Assembly: GCA_030267565.1 (NCBI GenBank)
Contig: BRXU01000023.1
Coordinates: forward strand, 1,897,001 to 1,961,000
Direction of reading: 5' to 3'
DNA length: 64,000 nucleotides
Source of the DNA: Pleodorina starrii
Lineage: Eukaryota; Chlorophyta; Chlorophyceae; Chlamydomonadales; Volvocaceae
Part shown: one piece after another, positions 11,401 to 20,800 of the stretch
How positions within the stretch are numbered: position 1 is the stretch's first letter
How the letters are laid out: every line of letters starts with the position of its first letter
Position numbers and translations under genes: made by a program
The notes under the pieces: model-generated
The model's input: the letters and a program-made list of their open reading frames with translations, nothing else
Databases searched by the model: none
What the model was told of the DNA's origin: nothing

Positions 11401-14208
11401 TGCCGCAGCCGGCGGTGATTCGCACCCGGCACCGCAGCAGCAGCAGCAGCAGGAGGAGGACTCGTCGGGTGGTCCAAACCCGCAGCAACAGCAGCAGCAG
11501 CAACAGCAACAACAACAACAACAGGCAATGCCCTGGGGCCCGCTGTCGCTGACCCCGGGGCCGCTGCCGCACATGCTGCTGCCCCACTCCGCCATGTACC
11601 CCCACACCCTCATGCACGCCCACCCGCAGCACCAGCAGCACCAGCACCACCAGCCGCAACAGCAGGCGCAATCCGAGCAGGGGGCCGCCGCAGAGGGCGT
11701 CGCAGCCTTTGATGGCGCCGCGCCGGGGCCTGGCCCGGGCGTCGCCCAGTCGGCGCCGCAAGACCTCGGCGGGGGCACATCCGCCGCCACCGGCTCCGCC
11801 GCCACCTCCGCCGCCGTCGACAATGCGGTTGCGGTGATGCACAGCCTCGTGGTGGGGCCCGCCGGGCTGCAGCCGCAGCACGGACATTACGGCAGCGCAG
11901 CCGGACCCACGGGTCATTCGCTGACGGGGCTACCCGCCATCAGCTCCCTCACGGGCGCCCCCGCCGCCGGGTCGCAGGGCCCTGGGGCCCAGCCCGGCGG
12001 CTCGCCGTTCCCGCTGGCGCCACCGCCGGGCGGCGCGGCGGCGCCCAACTTCCTCCTGCCGATGATGCAGGGCCCGCCAGGGCATGGCGCGGCGACGGGG
12101 GCGGCGGGGCAGCAGGACGGACAGGCGGCGGTGGCCGCCGCCGCAGCGGCGGCCGCGGCGGCGGCGGCTGGCCCGCTGGCGGCGCTGCTGCCTCCCGGGA
12201 TGATGGGCATGGCGGGAGGATTGAACGGAGAGCTGCTGGCGGCGGCAGCGGCGGCCAATGGGCAGTGGAGCATGGACGCGTTTCAGGTGAGCGCTGTCTG
12301 TCTGCGTGCCTGCCTGCATGCCTGCATGTCTGGCGCGAGGTCACAGGTCAAGAGAATCCCGGCTGTGGCGGAGGCATTGCGGCCGTGTCATGCCGTATCA
12401 GGGTGTGTGCGGGCTGTGACATCGCTGTGGTACATGCAGCTGCGGGCGGCAGTGAGCAACGGCGGGGTAACGCGGGAAGGGTTGCAGCATTACGTGGCAA
12501 GCTGCTTTATCGCCTTGCCTGCTTGCGGGCATGGCAGTGCAAGCATGACCCTCCCCCCTCTCCGCTGCCCACGTAACGGTCCCCATCAAGGAAGGCTACC
12601 GGCGGCGCTGTGTTGTCCATCCTGGTACACGAAACGGCACAGCTGCTCTCGTCAAACCACCCAGTCTGGCCCCACCGGAAGCTTGGTCGCTTGCTGCACC
12701 CGCCTGTCTGCCTGCCGTATCCCCGCAAATGATTCCCCGCTTCCATGGACATGGCAAGGCAAGAATTATGCTGGGCTGCCTGACAAGGCCCCCCCCCCCT
12801 CGCACACATCACACACCTCACCCCACCTCACCCCCAAAACCCCAACCCCCGGGCCATATCGCCTCCGCTGGCCCCGAATCCAGACGCTCTTCGCGGCGGG
12901 CGGTCCCATGGGTCTGTTGGGACTGCCGCGGTCGGCAGCCGTGCCCCAGCCCCCCACCACGCTCAACAATGCGTCGGCAGGTGCGCGGTGGGGGAGGTTG
13001 TGAGGGATTTGAAGGGAAGGCGCGTTTACGTCACCTGGAGGAGGCGTTCGCGGAGCAGCGGTTCGTGACCATCACCTGCCCTGACCGGCCTGGCCTGGAC
13101 GGGCCTGACAATGTCAACTCTTCTCGTCCCAACTCCGAAACCCGCTTTCCCAAACCGCAGGGAGTAACCAGCAGTACCCTCGGCTGTACGACGGCCGCAT
13201 CCACGTGCCACTCAACCTCATCAACAGCCACTTTGCAAACGTTGAGGTGCGTGACCCGACTCGCCCTGACCCGAGCTGGACCGACATGTGGCCTTAGCGG
13301 GGCGAAGCGACCTCCGGCGTCCGACCAGCCCCTTGTATCGCCGCTGCCGCCGCGACGCTCTCGCCGCCCCACCGCCGTGACCGGTGTAACCCCTCATACC
13401 TTCCTCTTACCCCCTCGCCCTGCCCCGCCACGCCTCGCCCCCCTCGCCCTGCCCTGCCCTGCCCCGCCACGCCACGCCCCGTCCCATTCCGTCCTTCCCC
13501 CGCCCCTCCCGCCCTCACCCCGCCCTCCCCCCTCCCTCCCTCCCCCCTCCCTCCCTCCTCCGCAGTTCCCGGTCGCGGTCATCACAAAGGTGGTCATCAA
13601 CCAGGATGTGGTGGGGGAGAGCATCCAGGCGCGCATCGTCAAGTACAAGAAGCACCGGCGGCCCAACCACTTCAACTACTGGATCACGGGGCTGCAGAAG
13701 ACGCTGTCGAGGTGCGGGTCAGCGAGTGTACCCGGGCGGGCGGGCGGGAGGAGGCCGCGCTCTGGTGGCATTTGTAGGGCGAGGGGGGCGGGGGCCAAAG
13801 GGCAGCAGGCGGATACGGGTCGGCCGGCAGGTCGGGATGGTTCGGAGGTTGCTGTTGCCCTGGTTATAGGTTTGAGGTTAGGAGTGTCCAGGGGTCACAT
13901 GCGTCGGTCTCTCCCATTTCACGGCGAATGCGCCAGATCGCCGGCATGAAATCATCTTTAAAGTCGTGAGAGTTGTCACAAGGCCCCCCTCAAGGCGCGT
14001 TTCTGCCACGTTTCCGCACCCGCGCCCGACTCCTCCGTCGTGCCCGACTCCTCCCTGCCGAGTGCCGGCCGGATGGTGCCTCACCCGCTTTCTCTCCGCT
14101 GCCGTCGTACGGCATACATACAGGTACAACGATGTACGACAGGCGGGCGTGTCCATGGAGCCGGGTGGCGCCGTGATCCGTGTCAACCTGGTGGCAGCCG
14201 GCAACTGA
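5489..14208 (+). CDS. Large low-complexity nuclear protein with two B3-like domains
   Basis: Exons: 5489-5917, 6464-8629, 8918-9124, 9514-9606, 9803-10055, 10473-12286, 12884-12980, 13161-13246, 13566-13711, 14124-14208 (about 1,791 aa). All junctions are GT/AG and phases agree (0,0,0,0,1,0,1,0,2). The N-terminus has a helical segment (LTPDVLRALQQHLL), an acidic/basic stretch and a possible NLS (PRKKAKAE, about residue 130). Residues ~144-865 and ~1000-1685 are Ala/Gly/Pro/Gln/His-rich. A ~95-residue module occurs twice, at ~886-985 and ~1695-1790: DGRIYVPLPFVHKNFADQQF...NHWVTGHQRLIKHY...GLEL and DGRIHVPLNLINSHFANVEF...NYWITGLQKTLSRY. The pattern (VPL..FV..F, W.TG....I..Y, GL.L....L.I.L) resembles plant B3 DNA-binding folds, so a DNA-binding regulator is my inference. 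Start chosen at the ATG with -3 purine, 51 bases inside the open frame. Exon 7 is the least certain. I do not recognise a named gene. Confidence 0.72.
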
Positions 14209-15783
14209 GCCACTGGTGGCAACTGAGCGACTGCGCAACGGAGGCGGCCTCAGCCTAGATCAGAGCTCCGTGTGGTGTGATGTGGTGTGATGTGATGGTA
14301 ACCCGACTGCCTGCCCAAGGCCTTCTTATTTGTAGGTCCTTTATCTGCAGCATCACACGACACACGAGATGCTAACACGTCCGCCGGTGGTGGTTGTGGG
14401 GCGGTGGTGCCGCACGTGGTGCCGCATGTGTGCGACCCGACCCGGCCACTCAGCTCCGCTCTGCGTGACTGACTGACTGACTGACTGACTAACAGCGTTG
14501 GGCTCATCGGGGAAGGGAGGGGGGCGGACTGTGTCTATGACCCGGCATGGCATGGCACGGTGTCGTACCTCGTATGCCTCTTGTGTCGCATCGCATGTCG
14601 TTGTTTGAGTGCTGGGAGGGGGCGGGCAAGCGGGTGCCCTGGGTTATCAGGAATGCTCCTGCGGCAGCAAAGCTGGTTTGTGCACATCCTGAAGTCCACA
14701 TACAGTTGACCGCATACGTAACGGCACTTGCATGCTCGTCTTCTCTTGTCTGGGCTTTCGAACTTGGCGTTATTTCCTCCTGACCGGCACTAGGGTTGGG
14801 TCAGGGCCCCGCCATACCCCCCCGGGGGGCTTGGGCCCCGGGCCACGTGGTGCCACTGCCTGGGTGTATGTGTCATGTGTGTGTGTGTGTTTGTTTCCAC
14901 CATCGGACTTGCTGGGACCATATGTACTGGGTTCTTCGCCGTACAGAGCCCACAGGCCCTCCCTCACCAGTCTCGGCCCCAGCCCCGCCCTCGGCCCGGG
15001 CTGGGGAGCGGGTGGGGTGCTGGGCGCTGGCCGGTCCTGCTGCAGGGGTTGGGGCCGTGTGCCTGGGGAAAGGTGTCTGAGGGTTTTTGCCTTTGCGGGT
15101 TGTCTCGTTGGTTTTGACTTTTGAGAGGCGCGTGATGTCCGGAGCAGCGATTGCACCGCTATGACACGCGCTCCCAAAACGTGTGGGGCAACATATCGTA
15201 ACCGCGCAGGCGGGTGGGCTGGCCAGGCCGTTGACTTGTTCGTGGTGCGGGATTCCTTGCTTGGTACATATGCGGGGAGGGGACCGCGGCGTGTGGTGAC
15301 GTTTCCGGGTGCGCTTGGGATGCGCCGTTGCCTCTGCTGCTGCTGCGGCTGCATCAGCAAGCCCTCGGGCCCCAATCGGCAGGTCGGCAGGCAGGCACGA
15401 AATCACGACGAGCATGGGGACGAAGACGCAAAGACATGGACAATGTTGATGATGATGGTGATGACGGATGACTCGCTTTACCATGTACCCAGAGGAAATG
15501 ATGTATGTATACTGCAACGGCCCTCGTCCGAGCTGAACCTTGACCTCGCGCGTTACGAGTGCCGTTGTGTAAGTACAAGCCACAACACAAGCCACAACTG
15601 CATACCACTGTCCATGACACAAGCCCTCGGCACTGGGCCGACCGCACTAGCCCCTTCACCACAACTACCAGCAGCAAGGCACACCAGCCTCTCCTCCAGC
15701 ACGGTTACCTGGCTGGTGTGTCCAGTCCGGCCAGTGACCCACGCGGACCGCATGAACTTTCAACTGACGGTCAGGCAGGGGGA
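14209..15783. other. Convergent intergenic region (3' UTRs)
   Basis: This spacer lies between the stop of the B3-like gene (plus, 14208) and that of the sulfiredoxin gene (minus, 15784), so it probably holds both 3' UTRs. It contains a TGAC-type tetranucleotide run near 14465-14490 and a GT run near 14876-14890. A TGTAA on the plus strand at 15568-15572 is a candidate poly(A) signal for the B3-like gene, though 1.36 kb past the stop. I found no coding exon. Confidence 0.4.
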
Positions 15784-17178
15784 TCAGGAGGACAGGTTCC
15801 TGAAGGGGCTGCTCGAGCCCAGGTACGTGTTTATGGTTTGGGGCGAGACGCGGATGAGGCGGGCGGGGATGGTGGCGCTGCGCAGCTGTGGGAAGGGAGG
15901 GGAGGGGAGAGGAAAGGGCCAAGGGGGGAAAGGGGGTGCGAACAGTTGACGTTCTTTTGCGGTGGTGCCGGTACCTGGCGAGGGGCGGGGTCCGAGGAGG
16001 CACCCACGGCATCGGTACCCTTCCACCGGTTGGTCGGGACACTGGAGCGACTTCGCTTCACACTCGGCAACCTGTCCCTCAAGCCCGGGGTCCGGGCCCA
16101 TCTGCCCCGCAGTCCAGCTACTTTCCACAACAATTCGTAAGTTCGGTGAACCTTCGGTCTGATGGAAATCGTGGAAATCCTCTCGCCGGGCCACTGCAAT
16201 CCGGCGACTCACCCCTCCCTTTTCGTAGTCCCACCCGTTTCCCCCGATGATGATGGTCTGCCAGCGTCGGCGCATGCTTGCCATGCTGCGCTTGGCCAAC
16301 TGACCAGCATACACGTCACGTACGGCACCGTGATGTACGAATCCTCACAGTGCGCCAACAATGCGATCGATAGCCTTTAGCAAACTTGTTGCCTCCATCG
16401 CTGCTGTCTTCAATCCCATCACCAAAAGGCGAAGAAATCATGACAGGGGTATCCTAGAGGAGGGTTGCGACACCCCTCGACACCCGAGGGTTGAGCCCGG
16501 GAGAGCGGCGCACCTCGGAGTGTGCCGCCCAGCGATGACAGCCACCGAATGAAAAGTAATAGGAGCCCTCAGGACGCTCCACCCAAGCCACCTCGATTGG
16601 CGTCAGCGCCACGCCTGCCTACCAAACGGCCAGCATGAAGACCAGGATGGGGACGACCATGGGTGCGTCGCGGGGCTACAAACCTTGTCCGGCTCGGTGT
16701 CGAAGGATTGGCAAGATGGTCGCTGTCACAGGGCGCCGTGGCTTTCATGCAAAGTCTCCTTCCGAACAAAACCCGTCAAGTCCTGGTGAAGTCCAGCGCC
16801 TTAGTAAGGCTTCACAAAACCACAGCTACAGCGGGACTGGACGAACACAGGGTCCCAAACATTCCTCTCTGCACACGAAACTTCACATGGTTATGCCCAA
16901 AACTTTGCGGATGCCCAACATACATCCCACCCGTGGCTTCCATATGAGCATCGACAAAGATCGCAATACCCTGCCCGAAATAAAGCTACTATAAGCTCCA
17001 TCCTTACTTGTATTTTTTGTTTGAAGTCCTCCACCTTTGCGCGGTCCACGCTGGAGATGAGCGGTCGGCGAATGACGCTCATCGGCACGTCATGAATTTC
17101 AGCTTCATCGGAGACAAATATACTCGCAGGGAGACCGTCGGGCGCGGACCCGGGCTTACATGTCGGAGCGTCACACAT
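15784..17178 (-). CDS. SRX: Sulfiredoxin
   Basis: Three exons, 17178-17008, 16618-16514 and 15885-15784, all phase 0 with GT/AG junctions, give a 125-residue protein, the usual sulfiredoxin size. Exon 1 carries the family start EIHDVPMSVIRRPL. Exon 2 carries PIEVAWVERPEGSYYFSFGGCHR with the catalytic cysteine (residue 84) in the GCHR signature. Exon 3 carries ATIPARLIRVSPQTI and ends TYLGSSSPFRNLSS. Sulfiredoxin uses ATP and thiols to reduce cysteine sulfinic acid in hyperoxidised 2-Cys peroxiredoxins. The start (ACCATGTG, A at -3) leaves only about 25 residues before the core and they do not look like a transit peptide, so a cytosolic/nuclear enzyme is likely; a longer 5' exon cannot be excluded. 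All catalytic landmarks are present. Confidence 0.9.
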
Positions 17179-17673
17179 GGTCCCACAGGCTTCAACAGAG
17201 ACTTAAAGCTCAAGCGAGTACGATACCAGAGCGATATTCAGTAGCAATGGAACCTATGGTTACGAGCCAATTACGGTCTAGCAACTTGCCAGCCTAATTC
17301 AGGGCATAAGGACGACTGGTCTCGGCGATACATGACTTGCTGTACGGCAGGGTGTCGTCATGGCGGTGCGACGTGTTGCGACATGTTGGACGGCAAGGGC
17401 GATTGCACTGTCATGACCCACTTCGCATTGCCGATTGCAGGAAGCCAATAATGCAGCTGTTTGCGGCCTACACCTAACACGGGTGCCAGGGGGCCACACA
17501 CTTCCGGACACGCACCCACAGGAAGCACCGCAATCGCCCGCATGAAACTAGAATTGGGCTGTCGGGAAGTGGAGGCCTAGAGGTGGACCTGGCAATCTGC
17601 GTATACAATTTTACTCTTGCGTTGGGCCCCTGACCAAACATCGTTAATGCTGGATTTACATGACACGTTACGT
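17179..17673. other. Spacer between sulfiredoxin start and LINE 5' end
   Basis: These bases are upstream of the sulfiredoxin start and should contain its promoter. No coding exon or repeat is evident. Composition is closer to 50 percent GC than in the flanking genes. The right border depends on the suggested target-site duplication at 17663-17673. Confidence 0.35.
17663..17673. repeat. Candidate target-site duplication, left copy
   Basis: ACACGTTACGT at 17663-17673 is repeated exactly at 29140-29150, just beyond the 3' tail of the Dualen-type element. An 11-base match in these two short flanks is unlikely by chance but was found by eye, so the element ends remain provisional. Confidence 0.4.
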
Positions 17674-17858
17674 TATCACTTTACAGGAAACGTGGTCAGT
17701 TCGCATGGCGGCAACTTCCTTTGCGATCGGCCAGGTAATGAATGGCCCGTTCTTAGGTATTGTTAATAGGTCGGCCGCTCGACATCGTTGCCAGTTGCGT
17801 CACTTGTGCTGTCTTTGTAGTGGGAAGCAATATTCGATATTAGCCCCCAGAGACAACT

Positions 17859-20800
17859 ATGAATAGGGAGATATCCCAACCCAGTGACAAGACCATGGAT
17901 GGCGCACGAAGTCGGCGAAAGGTATGGCGCAAGCACGTTATTCTCGTGCTGATAAGCCTTGTATTCTGCAGGCCGACTCTGGCATGCCCGCCCAGCGACT
18001 CTGCAGTCCCTCGGCTTCCTGCATCCCCCCGCCCCACCTGGCGAAGGTCTTTTGACTGTAGCCAGGGATCGGAGGGGCGGGACGGACTGGCATTTAAGGA
18101 CCGTGAGGACTGCCGCTGGTGCATTATGGGAGCCAACGGAACACCAATTCTTCGGGAGACAAACTCTCCCCGAAGGCCATGGACAGCTATCGCGGGGACC
18201 CGTCCCAGTCTCACAGACCGCTCTTACAATCAAACAAACTGCCACTCAGAACACTCCAAAAATGTAGGCGCTATTTGGATTTCAGCAGCGGCGACAAACG
18301 CCCAGCTGACGCTGCCGATTACTCAAATCGGGGGAGCCCAGACCCCACTCTCGACTGCGACCATGTATGAGGTCGTTAAGACTTACTCTAATGGTTTAGA
18401 GGTGGCTCGTAAAGGTTCGGCCAAGGGCCTGAGGGTGGACTCCAGCCAGGTCACCATTTCCCAGGCCTCCAGCCAGGATACCATACCCGTCGCAATAGCC
18501 GGTTATAATGATATTTGGACAATATTATGTAACCGGAATGGCGACGAGCTCAGCCAGGGTCTCCAGCCCATCGGAAGTATCGGCAGCACCGCGAGCACGC
18601 TTAACGGCAGAAATGTGCCTTGTCCGGTAGCAGAAATTTATCCGTTATCTATAAGGCAGTATAACGCAACTTACGAAAGGGCGCCTGAAACATATCACTC
18701 CTACAGAGGGGCAGTTCCCGAGTGCGACCACCAGACAGGCAATCGCAGCTTGATAATAACAAGATGCAGCACAAGCATGGTTATGGGAACATGTCAAAGC
18801 TACGAAGGCAGGAACGTCGGAGACCTAAGTAATGGGCGGGCGACCGACTTGGTAGCCCACAAAGGCCACAACAGGTCAAAAAGAGGAACATGGGGGCAAC
18901 TTAGAAGACCCATCAAGCAACCGGTGAATAGTAAGGAAGCAATCCAAAGAATACCGGAACACGAACGACCTGACGTTGACGTACAGCACCGAAGCACTAC
19001 CAGCGGCACGGCCACTCCCCGCTTTATATCTTTCCCCAAGCCGTGCACCACCTGGCAGGGTGCATTACGAATATTGCAAAACCTCTCGACGGGCACAGCA
19101 TATATCATGGCCACCATCGTGTGGCTAGCCTGCAACACCGGGCTGCTGACCGCGAAGATAGCCCTATCGGTGGCGGACCTGACCCTCCACCTTGCGGCAG
19201 ACGTATCCTATGCGACTGTCGACACCATCGCTGTCGGCTGCGCGCTAGGCTGCGCCTACCTGGCCTACGCGTGGGGCGGCAACCTTGCCCGTCGAACATG
19301 CAACGTAGTGAAACGGACATTCACCGTCAAAGGGAGCGCAATTCGAACGCTGTCCGAATGGCGACAGGGCTGGTACTGCATCCTCCTCCTTCCGTACACT
19401 CTGATCCCTGGAGCGCTTGCAGTCTCACTCCCCCCACTGACTGAGGCGATCTGGCTCGTGCTAGGGGCCCTGACACTATATGGACTGGCATACGTTGTCA
19501 CAGTTCTCATAGTTATACCGGCAGGAATAACATCTGTGAAGGCAATCTTGCATGCTGCACTTGTCACCCGCTCAGCAGTCCGAACGGTACAGAACTCCCC
19601 AGGCCTATACGCGCGGGCAGCAACGTCTCTCCTGGCCCTAGCGTCGCTGTGCTGGCTACTTGCTACAGCCGACGCACACGTGCCAATCCTAACCCTGGGA
19701 ATCCCCATCGTTACCCCTGGGCTCCAAGCGGTGCCACTCGCGGCGCGCCACACGCGGCACCTACTCACCGCCTGCGCCGCAGTAGGACTCACCACGGCCC
19801 ACCTCAACGCAACGCTCGACCCGTTCACCAGCGTACTAACACTTCTCGCCCTGGCCATCTGGAACCACCCCCACTCACACACCTGCAACCGCGGGTGCAC
19901 CAGCAATCAACCTGCGCCAAAATACCAAATACCAAAAAACCCCGGCAACCCACCTGAGCACAGCTCGCGCTGCGCTCACCCCGAATACGCGCCCTGCGCC
20001 GGCCGATCCGATAGACCCGCCAAGAGAACAAGGCTCGGGGGGAATCGCGGAGGGGGCCACGCACCAAGCCCACCCGCAGACATCACTTGGCCACCCCCCG
20101 GTCCCGCTGCGCCGGGCGCGCCCCTGTACCACGAGAAACAGCAGAGACAGCTATGTATGATACACTCCATAAACAACCTGCTTGGGGGGCCGTACATCGA
20201 CCCCGAGCACATTCTCAGCTACTGCCGAGCAATGCAAGCACACATGGCGACTTGGAGGCTCACCGGGGCGCTTGCCATCTGGAATGCGGCACACCTCCCC
20301 GACGAAGGTCTGTTTTCCACAATAGTGGTGAATCACTACCTCCGCCACAGCGTACGGCTGCAAGACCCCGGTGGCATACCCATCGGAGACGCCCACATCG
20401 CCAGTGCGAGCTGCCAACACGCGGGGCAAACCGTTACCCTGACACGAAACATGAACATAAACACGGTTGTGTCACTCTTGCCGGCACACGCCCGAAACTG
20501 GGGCTTTATTGTCCACCTCAACGGACGCGCCGTAGCAGTCAAGAAGCAAGGCGAGTGCTGGTACATTATCGACTCCCTGTACGACAGCACACAACTGATC
20601 AGCCCCGAAGAGCCGCTCTGGCCTCGGGGGGAGGGGGCGGTCTACTGCCTCCACCTCCGCCCGAACCGCGAAGGGATCGCTACCCATACAGACCTGAAGG
20701 AGGTCAAACTCCCGGAGGACTGGGCCCTGCCCCCAGGCGGGACCCAGCAACCGACACAGCCGCCCCCGGAAACACACACCGGAACCCCCCCAGTGGACGG

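Noticed and set aside
15721..15830. Plus-strand exon-like frame (MNFQLTVRQGDQEDRF)
   Set aside because: It partly overlaps the well-supported minus-strand last exon of sulfiredoxin and has no partner exons.
16280..16345. Alternative third sulfiredoxin exon (translation DSYITVPYVTCML)
   Set aside because: It needs a GAG acceptor without pyrimidine tract and lacks the family C-terminus; exon 15885-15784 has a good acceptor and ends with the expected YLGSS motif.
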